This document shows positions 47,237-61,557 of a stretch of 64,000 bases of DNA, piece after piece; positions within the stretch are counted from its first letter, which is position 1; each line of letters starts with the position of its first letter. Below the pieces are notes generated by a model that saw only the letters and a list, made by a program, of their open reading frames with translations, was not told the origin of the DNA and did not search any database. The position numbers and the translations under genes are program-made. The stretch is taken from NCBI RefSeq assembly GCF_905475395.1, contig NC_058337.1, positions 31,520,983-31,584,982 of the forward strand, read 5' to 3'. This stretch comes from Chrysoperla carnea (lineage: Eukaryota; Arthropoda; Insecta; Neuroptera; Chrysopidae).

Positions 47237-47478
47237 TTTTTTTTTCGAATTTTTTCGAAATATCGCCGTTAATAAGCTTCGATTGATACCTCAACGAAGT
47301 CGATATCATTTGATTAGGAAAAAAATGATCACGGACCTACGTACGTACACATACACATACTTCTTTTCAAAATTGGTGTTAATGCCTTGTCTTAACCATA
47401 AAACGTAAAGATATTGAGAATTTCGATTTCGAAAATCAGATCCATTACAATAATTTACATACTGGGAAGTTAAAAACT
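47237..47478 (-). repeat. Dispersed repeat, copy 2 of an inverted pair
   Basis: Inverse of 43268-43505, with blocks AATTGGTGTTAATGCCTTG, CATAAAACGTAAAGATATTG and GATTGATACCTCAACGAAG. Confidence 0.8.
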
Positions 47479-47761
47479 GTGGAAAATATATTCATAATTG
47501 AAAACATAATTACTGCACGTTCGTCCAAATAAATAATGAAGAAAACGAGTAACAACAGGTGATCTGGGAATGTCATGGAGGCAAACACAACAACGTGTCA
47601 ACAGTTAATAAATAACAACATTATTTACAAAAGTAAAGAAAAAAATCATGTAGTGTTTTTTTTCTATACATGAATATTTAATTGAATTCTTGAGTGCAAT
47701 TAATGTAATTAAATATTATCCGTTTTCAGTAGATATTTATTTTAGTAATAATAAAAATATG

Positions 47762-47887
47762 TGTATACTCACTGTCAGAAAAAATGCCACAATTAAAACA
47801 TTCTAAGCGTACTCATCATATGTTATGTTATAATAGTAACACTTAGAATGTTTTAAAAAGAGCATTTGTTCTGACATTGAGTATACA
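47762..47887. mobile_element. 126-bp hairpin MITE
   Basis: TGTATACTCACTGTCAGAA and its mirror (TTCTGACATTGAGTATACA), followed inwards by AAAACATTCTAAGCGT / ACACTTAGAATGTTTT. The arms take up most of the element. Confidence 0.85.
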
Positions 47888-48031
47888 TAAAAATGCAGTG
47901 CGGTAAAAAAAAGCCGCACTATTTTATTTATTTCCGATATCTAAACAAAAAAAAATTTTTAAATAAAATAACATATTAGAGTACAAGTTTTCTTTGTGAA
48001 AGCTGAAGGTACTCAATTGAAAAAAAAATCC

Positions 48032-48260
48032 TTTAAAAAAATCAAAAAACCCGACTATGTTAAATATAAACAGAAAAGAAAAAAACAAGTACAGCAGTTT
48101 ACATAGCGACTTTAACTGTTGGGACCCATTAAAATCTACACCGGCTCGAATTTTCCCAATAATGGGTCCCGACTGTTAAGTCGCTATTTAAACTGCTGTA
48201 CCTACTTGTTTTTTTCTTTTCGGTTTACATTTAACTCAGTCGGGTTTTTGGATTTTTTAA
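48032..48260. mobile_element. 229-bp hairpin element with about 99-bp arms
   Basis: Arms 48032-48130 and 48161-48260 are near-perfect inverted copies (AAAAAACCCGACTATGTTAA, GTACAGCAGTTTACATAGCG, TGGGACCCATT) around a 30-base loop. No gene; an 89-codon frame crossing it is a by-product. Confidence 0.9.
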
Positions 48261-51200
48261 ATATTTTTATTTATTATACTTTTTGTAGATTTGTGGATTT
48301 TCGAATACCTATTCAACGATACCCCACTTACCATAGTTTGTCTACTTTCATTTTCAGCCTATGTATCTATTCTTTTGAGGTGTTCTAGAGACCAAATGTG
48401 TGAACCTCTAGTGTGCCACATAGGAACACACTTACATTTTCACAATATGGCGTCTGGTGGTCGTCATATTGAATTTTCATTACTGCCATATCTTCAGTAA
48501 CACTCGTAAGGTTTAGACAAATCGATTGACGTAAGAATCATCAAAATCGACCTCTAGTGTGCCACATAGAAACAGATATGATAAACACATTATCACTCCT
48601 TTGCATTCCTCAGTCGGGTAAAAATCAGAAAGGATCGGAGAACCTATATAAAGCTTTTACAAATAGTCATGTATGAGTAGTGACTTATAGAAATAATTAG
48701 TTTCTACTTGTACTTTAAAAAGTATTTTTTATTTAAATTTTTTAATATTTATTTCCCGTCAGAATTCGAAAATAAATAGAAAGTTCATTTTTTTGACACA
48801 CTGCGCATATATTAACACAGAATTCGTTACTTTTTCTTGGACCCATTTCTGAAGTCCATGTAAAGAGACTCTCTTAGTTTGTTTCCTGCCGCTTTATTGT
48901 TTTTAAATGTGCCTACGTAAATCTTCAACATTTGGATTGTTGCACTTAACATAATCTAAAAGACAGTATATTCTTGCCAAGTCGAAATCGGACTTATTTT
49001 CTTCTTTAGCTTGTAAAGCAACCCATATTTATATAATTGCAAGCTTCTTACTTATTGCATTATCATTGACTTTCTTTTAATATAGGTAGGTATACAGGAG
49101 AGAAATAAATTATTGAAATACGAAAATAAAATGTGTTGTATTATTAAATCAAAAAATTGAATTGTACGTTTCAAAGCTACGATTTTATATATTCCAAAAA
49201 TTAATACCGCCCTACAAATAATAAAAATCTTGAAGGCACAAAAACAAAATTATTGTTTATAGTTGCCATATCAGTATACCATTAAAACCATATTCTGGTC
49301 TAGAAATTTGACAAAATCGATTTTTAAAAATATTTTCAAAGATTAGATCCTCGAGAATATAGCCTTAAACGGATTATTCAAAATTCGTATTATTTTCGGA
49401 GAAACAGTGAGAACAGAATTTTTTTATATAAGTAAATATGAGCACTATGGTCCAAACGGACTCCACGATATCAATTAAGGGTTAACATACTTTTCCTGAA
49501 GCCCTTCTTTTGGTATTATTCAGTCAATGTAATGCTTATATTAAATATTATTACAGATTACAAATACAGAAAGCTTTTAATTAAATCTTTCTTTTTTGAA
49601 ACTTGAAGACTAAAAATTTACTTGTTTTTATTATAATCGAACAATTTTGAAACAGGAAATAATGTCTTGTAAAAATTATTGTGCTGCACGAGAAAAATAA
49701 TTATGCCACGCCGAAATTATTATTGAAAATTATTTGACTAAAATAAAAATTATAGTATAGAATAATATTTTCTCCCCTATACAAACATATTTATTATTTA
49801 ATATAATTAAATTTTAATTTATTTTTTCCTTAACCATGTGTACAGAATTTATTACGCTATACATACGTCACAAAAAAAAATTTAAATGAACAAACTATAA
49901 AATAATAATATAGTTAATTAAAAGCGAAATGAAAAATCATCACAACTTGTTCACCTCGTAAGGTTACAGAAATAATAATAATATTATAATTATTTTATAA
50001 GAAAAATTGCTTTTACTTTTCGAAAATTTTGTGTACTGTGAATAATTAAAATTTTTGCTTATCATTAACAGTGGCGTAATATTCACGCAAATGTATTCTA
50101 TCAGAAAATATATACCTGAGAAAATACCAACAATTTAAGAGCCTTTTCTTGAGTAAATTTTATGAAGAAAAGTTTATATTAACTTATGAACAGCAAATGT
50201 CGCTTTATTACAAACGGTTGATTCTTTATTAAGGTGGTAAAGTTTGAAAAAAAATTCTTTTTTCGTTGTAATTTTTGTGATAGAACTCAAGTTATTTTTA
50301 TAAAGTTTGGAATATATTTTATCACCGTGTATATTGGAAGGAATGCGACTTAGGATATTTTTTCATAAAAACCTTTCTCATGAAATTTGCTAAAGAATAT
50401 GTTCTTTAATTTTTTTGTACTTACTCAGGAGATAATTCTGAACAAAGATATTGTAATAGTTTTCTACTCCATCATACCGCATAAAACGGCTTCATTGGTT
50501 TCTTAACATTTTAATACTGTATAGTCCATCTCTACTATTATTTTATCTATGATTCTGAAGTTATGTCAAAATCTAAAACTGTAACTCTGTAATGGCTTGC
50601 TTTTCGAACATATAAACAACTTCCGAGACTTGTTAAACTATATGCGTTTCTTCGAAAATTAAAGATCAACTTTTTTAAGGATTGTTTAAATTTAGACACT
50701 TTTTTATTTTTGCAACTACATTACTGCAACGAGAACTACTAGGTACTGGGTTTACCTTGGTTGAATTTTTTAATAGGTATACGAAGGGATTATTGCCATA
50801 GCAAAAATATTGCAAACAATAAACTTAAACTCTTTATCCTGATTTAATTGTTTATGACGACGCCACTTTGATTAAATAAAACATAAACTTTTATTTACAG
50901 GTCACTTATGTCATAAAAAATATAATAAATTATTTTATTAAAACTAGACATGAAATAAATAAGAAACTTGCGCGCTGCTGCACATGTGTAAAAAAACGTG
51001 AATGATATAAATATTATATTTGTTTTAATTACACTAGTATGTTTATTATCAGATTTAAATAGATCAAACTTATATGTAAATTAATGTTTTATACATTCGA
51101 GATGCATGAAAATGATCCGTTTTCGAAGTTTTTAGTTCAATTTTTAAAAATAACATGCAGTTATTATAGATAGCATTTAGTTTCTTTGAATATCAGCAGC

Positions 51201-51272
51201 ATATACGATGACATTGATAAATACATGTCTAAAAAATTTTGTTTTGTGTCCCCTAAACATGCTTAGCTTACT
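48261..51272. other. Non-coding, AT-rich
   Basis: Nothing recognisable over about 3 kb. Confidence 0.6.
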
Positions 51273-51820
51273 TTTTATACCATGCATATATGTAATATGC
51301 AAAGTATACTAAGTTTAGTCCCAAGTTTGTAACGCTTAAAAATATTGATGCTACGCACAAAATTTTGGTATAGGTGTTTATAAAATCACCTAATAAGTCC
51401 ATTTCCGGTTGCCCTTCCGTCCGTCTGTGGACACGATAACTCAAAAACGAAAACAGATATCAAGCTGAAATTTTTACAGCCTACTCAGGACGAAAAAAGT
51501 GAGGTCGAGTTCGTAAATGAGCAATATAGGTCAGGTGTGTCTTGAGTCCGTAGGACTCATCTTGTAAACCGTTAGATATACAAAAAAAGTTTAAATATAA
51601 AAAAATGTTCATTATCAAAATATAAACAACTTTTGTTTGAAACATTTTCCGTAAACATCACTGTTTATCCGTGAGGGCGTAAATTGTATAGTATGTAATA
51701 TATGGGAATATCAGGTATGTATGTGTGACATGAATGCATGTGTAATGTGATCAACACTGTCTATATATGGTATTTCAACGATTAACTCAGTCAATTGTTT
51801 GTTTTCACTTGATTTTTTAT
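51273..51820 (+). repeat. Rep-A, near full-length copy
   Basis: Starts TTTTTATACCATGCATATAT, contains CCCAAGTTTGTAACGCTTAA, GTCCGTCTGTGGACACG, AGATATCAAGCTGAAATTTT and TCATCTTGTAAACCGTTAG, and ends TTTGTTTTCACTTG. It is the best-preserved copy in the window and defines the family's extent of about 550 bp. Confidence 0.88.
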
Positions 51821-53084
51821 AAGAATTGTTTTAAGTAGCATTGGCGTTTTCTTGGCATAGCCTGGAAATATAATTCCATTTATACTATTTATATTATTAT
51901 TATAAAGAGACTATTTAATCAATTGATCAATGAATATTAAGTGTCGGCTAAAATAAGTTTTCCATTTATTATTTTCATTGATATTTATATTTATTATTCT
52001 AATATAAATATACATACAGATATTTTTATAAAATAAATATTATTGATTAATAAGTGGAAAAATAATATTGTGGGACACTTAACCAAATAGTTTATTTATC
52101 AATTTACTTATAATTTACCTGAAAATTGTTTGCTGTAATTCCTAGAGAGTGTAAGATAACACACCATTTATCGAATGTCAGTAAAACGATTTTTCCATTT
52201 AATTTGGCCATATTAGAAATAACAATAAAACCCATATGCGTCAATTTTAATTCGGTGCGCTAACTCAAAAATTTTCCAAGTTCCATGAACGAGAACACTC
52301 TCATATAGAATAAAACACGCTGCATCAATGTCCCAGATGATGAAAATGACAATTAATTTTTCAGCACGATGAAATTTTCTGTCAAACTTTTGTTTAAATT
52401 GATTCAGTTATCTCTTAGGACGCATGATATGTAATTTTAGTTGCAAATATTGACCAATTAGAAATCAAATTTTATAAAAATGTGCCCGTACACGTGCCGA
52501 TTTTTCGAAATTTTTATGACTTGGGTAGAACATTAGTATTATACTAACCAAAATACATCAAGTCCATTCCCTGATAAGATTTTATAGCTTTCCATGATTT
52601 CAAAATTTGGTTTAGCATGAGCATCAATAAAAATTGTATCGTAACTATCAATAAAAATTGTCGGTTTTGATAAGAAAAGTATTTTCTTTTAGCTTTGAAA
52701 ACATTAAGACACACCCCCTTTGTTAAAAATAAAAAATATTCATTCTAATTACGTCAATGGGGGTCAATTTAGGTGTCATATTTCAATATGAATATTTACA
52801 TAATATTTTTTTAAAAACTTTTCAAAATAAACACTTGTTTTAAATAAATATCGTGTGAAATATTTGTTGTACCATTTTTATGATAATTTCTTTTCTTTGT
52901 ATACCTTTTTTCTCATTTCATTTATAAACTTATGTAGTAAGTTATATTTAGACTTTTATTTTCCTAAGTTAATACAATTGTTTTATAAAAAACTTCATGA
53001 CATTTATTTTTACACAATTGCGTTCTTACGATCGACAGTAATAGGCTTTTGTTAAAAAAAAAAACTTGGTTTATACGCTACATT

Positions 53085-53511
53085 GGTATCTGATTGACAC
53101 CAAGAAAGTATTATTTAATGTCATGGCGTCTTAAATGACATGATAACTTGACATACAATCATTTTTATATACGCAAGTTTACAAGTATTTGCAAGTTTAC
53201 ATGTTTTTGTATTTGTAAGCTTACATAGCCTTTCATATGGCGTGACGTAGTATCTTCAAAGCACATGTTATTGGCGTTTGCTGGCACGTGATCGGATGTA
53301 TAATTTTAAAGAATTTTTTTTTTTAATAATAATAATCCTTATATTTTATAAAAATTAATTTTGTGTTTTGTTATCTACATACCATGATTAATCATTAGAA
53401 ACTTTTATCGAACCGATTTATTCTTTGTGGACAAAAGCCTATTCTCCTTGCAGAGAATGATTCAAGGTACATTTGACTCTAGATACCACACCTTACCCTT
53501 TACTACGTACA
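53085..53511 (+). repeat. Rep-B, uninterrupted copy
   Basis: About 425 bp matching the split copy at 7177-8392 inversely (TAATGTCATGGCGTCTTAAA, CGTGACGTAGTA, CATGATTAATCATTAGAAAC, AGAATGATTCAAGGTAC). Class unknown; no open frame. Confidence 0.75.
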
Positions 53512-56079
53512 AAATTTATTTTTAACGTTGGAGTTATAGATAAAATTTGAATTTTTTTTGTCAATGTCGACATAATGAATAAAATTTTTTGTTATCACGT
53601 ATAATAACTATATGTGTCAAAAAGTTTATCAGTTTTTGTTCTAAAATTAGAACAATTCATATACATAATAATAATATGATATAAAATTATAAAGTTCAAA
53701 CAACAGATTCGGTTTTAATGTTTAATAAATTATTTGTTCTATGCATCTTCATGTTGCAATTTTTAATTTAATTTTAAACGGATATTTCCTTTTCAACACG
53801 GTGGGAAAGTTCAAATTTTGCAGATGTATTAAAGATGACAACACAATTTTAACGAAATTCGAAGAAATACTAATCGTTATCCCAGGCAGCGCTTTTGAGT
53901 TCCTCTGTTGCGGTTACAAATGTGCCGATTTAGGACCTTGAAACAATACAATTCTTCTATAAAACAATGGATTATATAAAAGAGAAAGATGGATCCAGTT
54001 TTGTAACTGCAATAAATAAGTATTAATTGCATATTTGTTCAGATTCTCTAGACGAAGTGTTACTTTGAGCCTTAGACAAGATTTTTCTTTCATTTTAAAT
54101 TTATAGATAGGCACTTTTGTTGTTAGGTGACAAACATGCAAATTGTATTATGGATAGATTTATGTATATTGATTTTATGAATATTTATTTTATTGGTAAG
54201 GTTTTTTATTTCTTACAACTTCTACAACTATTAGTTTGGTGTCCATATTCAACCATATTCTATTATTATTATAACTACTATGGTAACATTCCTTTCCAGA
54301 CTTCTAGATCTATCTAATTTTTGCGAAGGGTACGTTATATGGCCTGTAATAATATAATAGGGATAGATATAGGGATTGATAAAGTGCGTCTTTTTAGTTT
54401 TTAAAACTATTTTTTTTTTAAATAATAAACAAAATTCTATGCGATAGAGGCTAAACTGTTTTTCGTTTAATCTCTAGCAAAAATTTCAGCTGCATGTCCG
54501 ATTGATTTGCTTGTAATAGAAAAATGCATAAAAGCAGTGGAAACGTGGTGTTCAACGTGTTTTAGTAGGTTTAAAACAATGTTCCTTGAAAATAATGTGT
54601 CATTACACCCGGACTTAAATCAAATTAAAAATTATTTAAATCCTAAATGTGATAAATTTAGTTTTAATTTTTATATTATAAAAAATATAATAAGAACCTT
54701 GAATTAAATCAAACTGTTTGACGTGTTTGATTGGGGAATGGTTTTTTTCGTTTATTATTTTTACATAATAAAAATTATAATAATAATAATAATGAAATTG
54801 TAAGTTGTAATTACAGGCCGTGAGCCCATTATGAAATGAAATTTCTTCAATTATATTGTCAGTTCGAAAATTTTTATGGTAAGTTTAGGAATAAAGAAAA
54901 TTGAGACTTTAAATGTGGCTCGACTGTGTATTAATTGCAATGGGTTTTTGCGATTATCGTAATAAAATGTATAAAATTTGTTAATGACAAAAGAGTTAAA
55001 AAACCATTATATAAAAACGATAAATTGTAATTCAGTTTTTAACCCCTTCGAATACATGTTTTAACATGTCGTATTGCCATTTCTTTTAATTCAAATGACG
55101 GGTAATACAAGTCTACAGTTAGGAAAATTGAAACTCATAAAACCGAATATTTTGATTACTATAAATGAAAATTTCTTTCACCGATACTTTAAGTGGCAGA
55201 TACAAGAAATCCTAGAAGTTTACAACAACAAAGTATTCCTACCATCTATTGACAAAAATAACATATTTGGAATATGCTATAAAAACATGGACATATAAAG
55301 ACCTGGAACATAATGTCAAAAATTTTATAAAAGATTATTTTTTAAATTATTAAACAATCTGTTTAAAAAATACTTAACAAGTTAAATTAGATGTTTTCTG
55401 TTAAGTAAAAAAATATATCTAAAAAAGTCCCAAATTATGCAAGTCCCACTTCTTTATTCTCAATCAAGTATTTAAATTTTATATTATTAAAAACAAATGA
55501 ATGTCATATGTCAAAATACATTGCTAATTTTCCTTTGTTACGTGGAGAAATCAAAAATTTGATAATAAATGTTACAACCATACACAATACGTAAAAGTTG
55601 AGGTTAAGTTAGAGCTTTAGGATACCTTCCATGAGATAACACCATATGGCAAGGTAGCTTATAAGAGTATGGGCTGACGGTCTACTATAAAAGAATATTA
55701 AAAATGCAATGTGTAATAATGCAATATATATTATAATAATACGTACTTACACATTTAACTCAGTAGTAAAACATACCACAAATTACAAATGAAATTACAA
55801 AAAAATAAATAAAATAAAAATAATTTCGCATGTATTTCACATTTCTATTACTTACTTCTATGCTCATTTGAATTCTTACAGACATACACGGAAATATTTT
55901 AAATTGTCTTCATTTGAACAAGAACAAATGAATTATAATTGCATTCCAAATGCAACTGAATAATTTTACGAATGGATAACGATGTATTTGTATAAGAGCC
56001 TCACAACGTCACAAAACAGTTGGTTTCCCGAAAATAGCTAAAAAATTGTTGATTCTAAAGTCATTCACCCCAAACCCAA
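53512..56079. other. Non-coding, AT-rich
   Basis: Several frames of 65-75 codons without domain or codon-bias support; no element recognised. Confidence 0.6.
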
Positions 56080-56390
56080 AAAAGCGGTGCTATGAGTTTG
56101 TCGGTCTGTGGCATCGTAGCGCCGAAACGGATGAACTGATTTTGATTTTTTTTACTTTCGTATGAAAGGTTATTTAATGGAGAGTTTTCGTACATATATT
56201 TCAAGTGTGATTTTAGGGTTCCGTACCCGTAAAAACTAAAAAATAGGCGATGATCCTCAAAATCGGTTCAGTTTGGAGAAGGCTCTAAGGAAAAATGTAA
56301 TTTAATAGAGAGTGTTTTTAGATACGTTTCAAGTGCGAGTTTAGGGTTTGTTACCCGAAAAATTTCTCGTATACTTTTTAAATTTTGTAA
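56080..56390 (+). repeat. Rep-C copy
   Basis: GTGGCATCGTAGCGCCGAAA, CGGATGAACTGATTTTGATT, TGAAAGGTTATTTAATGGAG and two tandem-like GGGTT(C/T)(C/G)(G/T)TACCCG blocks. It also serves as the empty-site comparison for the retroposon at 45380. Confidence 0.75.
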
Positions 56391-59300
56391 ACCTTAGCAA
56401 TATAAATTATTATTACCTAACAGTTTTGCCACTGCTAGCATCGCGTTAAAATTACAGAAAATTTTATTATGACTTAGTATTATAATTAAATAATGTTATT
56501 TTAATATTCCAGAAACAAATTTGGTTGTTTTATGCAACTATTTATTACTATTTATTTGGTTGCACGTAGTCAGCGTTATTTAACGCCATCGTTCTCAGAT
56601 GCTCTCCTATGCGAGATCTAATCCATTCCTCTCTAAGTTCAAGAAGGAAATAAATATCTTAAAATAAACTTTGGTATTGACATATTGAGTTATTCAAAGA
56701 TTAGACAAAATTACAAAAAATAGAATCTATTTTAAATATGAAATATAAGTCTATTAAAGCCAAAACCTCCAATATTTACAATTTTCTACTTTATTATTAT
56801 CAGTCGAGAAATTTTAAATTTAATGTTAAACATAAATGTTCAAAAGAGTGTAATTAATTAACAAAATCTTGTAAATTCTTAGCAGTACGAATTCAAATCT
56901 TCAATACTATGAAAATATAGACTGTGCAAAAAAATTAAAAATTGATAAAATGTTATGTTAGTATAATTTATTTATAGCCTACATCTTTGCTTTTAACAAA
57001 TATTGCCTTTTGACTGTTGATTCAAGATGTTTTTTTGAAGAAAAGTCAATGATCAATTCAAATGAATTTCACATTTTGCTTCTACTATGTTTACTCTTTT
57101 GTTTCTTGATAGAACCCCACTGTCAGATAAAGCTACAAATTTTATCTGATAGAAGAATTTTTCGAGAACTATCGTTCGTCAATTATTTGGTGGAGGCAAA
57201 TAATACTTAACTGGATGAATAAAATATAGATTATATCTAAATTATATTAAACTACAATTATTGTTTTCGAATATTCTTGAAATTCAAATATTATTTATTA
57301 CTTAATTTAGATATTAAGAATATATATTAATTAATTTATTAGTATGTTAATTGTTTTAAATTGCTTTTGATAGAATTGTTTGTAAAATGCATGTAGGTTG
57401 AAAAAATTAACAGCAAAAAGCTGTGGATGCAGTTCCGTTTAAGTATCGATACATTTTGAAATATAAAACATCGAAAAGTAGTTCGTGAAGAAAAGGCATG
57501 TAAAACAAAAATGTAATTGTAATCTTCTCGTCTTCTTATCCCGTTCCTGCGATCTATCAAGCAACCATTCTTGTGCTGAAAGATAGATTTTTTCTCACCA
57601 TCTATCATAATTTCCGGGAAATCATAGTGCAAGCTTACACAATAAAACATTTTCCTATATTCTAATTATGGGCACAGTATACGTTGGCCCATAAATCAAA
57701 AAAATCTCAACTATTTCATCTTTGAAATAATAATATTTAAAAAAAGTAACCAATAATGATCGCTTGCCAACAGCTGGGATGATTACTACCTCTTCTGAAA
57801 GAGGAAAATTTGAAAATGTTTTTGGGCTCTTGGTATCGGTTGAAGGTTTAATGTGATTTATTTAGGAGAAATAACGAAGTCGAATTTAAAGATAAATGGT
57901 TTGTTTTTTCTTAATAGTTTTAAATTCTGAATATTTATTATAAAAGTGGCCATAATCAAGGTAGAAGAGGTTACTTTTAGATAACACAAATTAGTTTTTA
58001 ATATTTTCCCGTCAAAGTTAACGAAAATATTAGTCATTAAAGTAAATAAACTTAAAGAATATATATGACACCTGAGATAGATAGATAGACCCTTCAGATG
58101 CAATTTTTAACTTCTTTGTTCCAGCATATGGTAGACAACTTTATGGTTAATTGTTTAAGAAATACCTAAGGCTTTTTAAAAGAACCTTCAGAAGCAATAA
58201 AAAGATTCGTTCATGCTCAAATTTTCCTATACATTTATTAACGTAATTATAATAATTGTTCATATTTTAGATAATAACAATTTATTACGTCTTTTTTTTG
58301 TTGTAATATTAGTTATAGAGAGCGGATTCTAGTTAAGTTGCCTATTTTTACATAGACACAGAATTTCAGAATATTTACTACATTTTGGACCATACTCTAT
58401 TTTATATATTTCATTTTTCCGCTGGACATCCAGAGAATATAATACAAAAATATGTATTAAGCATTTTTTATTACAATAATTTAATTTTCAAATTTTAAAA
58501 ATCAAACCTTAAACTAAAATGTCTTTGCTTCGATAGCAAAAACTTGTATTTGCATGAGTAGCAGCGAATTGGCTAACATCTTTTTAATAATCGAATATTT
58601 TGCCAAAGCTAACGGTTCCTTTATAGAAAAAAAATTTAGCAACTGATTGCATATGAAATTGGAAATTAATCCTGATATTCCTCTCTAATCCTGGCACTTC
58701 TCGCATCAATGATTGAGATTCCTTCAAACAATAACCCAAGTTAGAAAAAATTCGGATCTGCTCACGATTAATACAAAAGATGGTGAATACTAAACTGAAA
58801 CAAACATGATAAATCTTCAGATCTTTAGATCTAAATCTTCAGCTTTCAGATTATCATTTATGATTCACGAGACTTCTGACTTTTGTGAAAATTCGTTTCA
58901 AATTCAAGGTAACAGGCATAAAAATTTTTGAAGGAGAAGTTTCTATCGCTTTAATTGTACACAGCCGAGTCCTGGTAGATTTGTAAGGCTAAATACCGGC
59001 CTATTAACATAGAATGATTAATTGCACTGATTTCTGAAAACAAAAACTAATACATTTTTGTAAATCCGCTCTTTAGTAATACGCAATTGCCAATCGGAAA
59101 TTTGTATTTCCCCAGTATTTTAATAATACAGATTGTGCGATTTAATGTAATTTCCATGTGATGGACATTGTACCTAGTAATTAAAATAGAATTTGTTTAC
59201 ATTTTTTCTTCGCTTTGATTCAGTAAATAAACTCATTAATATGCAAGAAAAATTTTAATCATTCATTAATATGCAAGAAAATTTATAATCATAATAAGCA

Positions 59301-61512
59301 TTGGATGCTTATAAGAAAATACATAATTTAAAAACTTTCAATTCATCGTACTTGAAATAAAGAATCGTAAATTTTTAGATTCTAAGACTGAACAGTAAAG
59401 TAAACCTTTTACATTAAAATATTTTTTTTTGTTAAATCAAGATAATAAATTGTCCTGTCAGCTGATAAATGAGACGGAATAGAAATAAAATGATATTATA
59501 CTTTAAATAAATCGAAACATGATGGAAATCGAAAATACGTCCAAAAACATGAAATTGTATGCTTTATGTTACAAAAGTAGAAAATGTGCTTCTTGAAGTT
59601 ATCGACTAAAATTAAAAGATGTTAAACGTCCCTGCCGAAAAAAGTTTCTAAGACCAGAGTCTTGGCCTAGAAAAAGAAATGAGAAAAAACAAAATACTAA
59701 TGAATAAAGAAAAACAAAGACTATGTAGATTGTATTATTGATGATCAAAATACTGGATGTGACCATTCATAGCAGTTATAATTAACTCAAATTCAAGAAG
59801 GATCAAGGATTACAAAGGCTCGAAGTTGACCTGGAGTTGGACAATCCTCCTAATAGAGTTAGTGCAATGCACGGCGGAATGTAGTGTCAAAAACAAATAC
59901 TTCTATATTCTCAGAAATGATATTGTCAATTATACAATTTTTAATCAATGAAAAATCATTTTGAATGAAATAAAATCCAATGACGTTGGAAAAAAGGTAA
60001 TTCTCTTACTTTGTACCTAACCAAGTAATCTGTGCTACTTAAGTTATGAGACCGGCAAATTGATTATTATATGAAATAGCGAGTAAGTAGACCAACACTC
60101 TTAAATTTGAAGTTTGGAAAGCGTGGGACTAAAGACTTGCAGCTTTGCTGAGTTGTGGACCAAAATGTATAATGTAAGAGTGAGCTCTTATCTTATTAAA
60201 ATAATAATTTTAAAGAAAAATAGGGACAGTTGAAAAAAGGGCAGGTCTTTCAACATTACTCTTGCTCAGTATTGCCGAAAACTCAAACTACCTAACAACG
60301 TCACCTGGAAATTTTTTGGCGGTGAAAAAATAATTCCAAAAATTGCTTCCAAAGATAATAAATTTTTTTTACCCAGAAGTCGTTTTGTCCTTGTTTGCCT
60401 GGTTTAATAAACTTTTCTGCTTAAATTAGTACCTAATTAAGGCACAGCTTAATTATAATGTTGAAAATAAGTAAGGCTTTGGAAAATTTTATATAAAGCA
60501 ACTAGTTTTGGATGAATAAATTTGTGCTGTAATTGAGCACTTAAATAAAATAAATACTTTCCCCATGCTTCTTGAATAAACTTAATGGTTTTAATAATGT
60601 ATCACATTCATAACATGTGGCATTGTAATTAATTCAAGGAATCATTTTCATTGATCGTCTTATTGCGAATTTATTATTGAAATGATCTAATTTCACAACA
60701 AGTAATTGAAGTTCACCCATTAGCCGGCGGCACTGATTAAGCAAAACATATTTGAACATAATGAGTGAATTTTCTTGAGTAAAACAAATTTGATTAAATC
60801 GTGAAGAAGCTAAATAATACAACCATTTTACCATCATAATGGTTGACCAACTACAGCTAGGATTTCTGAAGATGATTGGTTCCCAATTGTATAAATCAAA
60901 AACTTTCCATTGCCATAGAGAAAGGCGAGCTGCAATTGCGATTGAGCTGCTATATCAATGACTAACATTGTCATTAAATATGTAGTAATAAATTTTGGCA
61001 GCCATTGAATATCATCTTCATTCTGCTTTGTTTGTATCTGTTTTACGTTCAAACTAATTTTGATTATCCTGCAGAGTACTGTTTTGAACTTCCATCGAGC
61101 ATCCAGTATAAATGTAGAATCATGGTTTAAAAATAAAAAATTCAATAACTTTTGATTGCATAAACTCAAAACACACAAGTCAAATTATAACTACTCACGG
61201 TTTTTCACATATTCATTTCACGTCAGAGTCTATTATTATATATACAATTAATTATGAAAGTCAAAAGTCAAATTTATTAAAGAATATAAATTATCATATT
61301 ACTTTTTCTGATATTTTTTATATTGTAAATAAAATAGGGTAATTTCAAATCAATGTGAATAAACTTCACAAGCCTTGTTTTTTTATACTGTCGATTTAGT
61401 TTTGTTAGTGGGTTATAAATTTTTTTTCGGTTATTAAAACGAAAACAATAATCGTGTCGCACAATTAACAATACACTTGATACTGGCTGACTCTCCGCTC
61501 AAAATCGCTCCA
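56391..61512. other. Non-coding, AT-rich
   Basis: No confident gene. Minus-strand frames at 60634-61178 (67 and 114 codons, overlapping, different frames) are mildly hydrophobic but lack a recognisable domain. Near 59610-59690 the plus strand reads KRPCRKKFLRPESWPRKRNE, a weak resemblance to a Cys/Lys-rich multi-copy insect protein, with stops around it. Confidence 0.5.
59233..59283 (+). repeat. Short tandem duplication
   Basis: CATTAATATGCAAGAAAA occurs twice within about 50 bases. Confidence 0.85.
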
Positions 61513-61557
61513 ATGGACTTGTCCACTTGCCTGAGAAACGAGAAGAGCCCTCAGCAG
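61513..61557 (+). other. Possible short first coding exon
   Basis: In a locally GC-richer patch, ATGGACTTG opens 15 codons (MDLSTCLRNEKSPQQ) ending CAG|GTAGTC, a usable splice donor. The minus strand over the same bases has a competing reading: acceptor TTTCTCAG, then SGQVHWSDFERRVSQYQ and a stop. Neither is supported by a second exon. Confidence 0.2.

Noticed and set aside
59580..59700. KRPCRKKFLRPESWPRKRNE resembling a multi-copy insect protein
   Set aside because: Short, by-eye resemblance with stops close by; too weak to call.
60634..61178. Hydrophobic minus-strand frames considered as a chemoreceptor
   Set aside because: Two different frames, no recognisable C-terminal receptor motif, no splice-site support.
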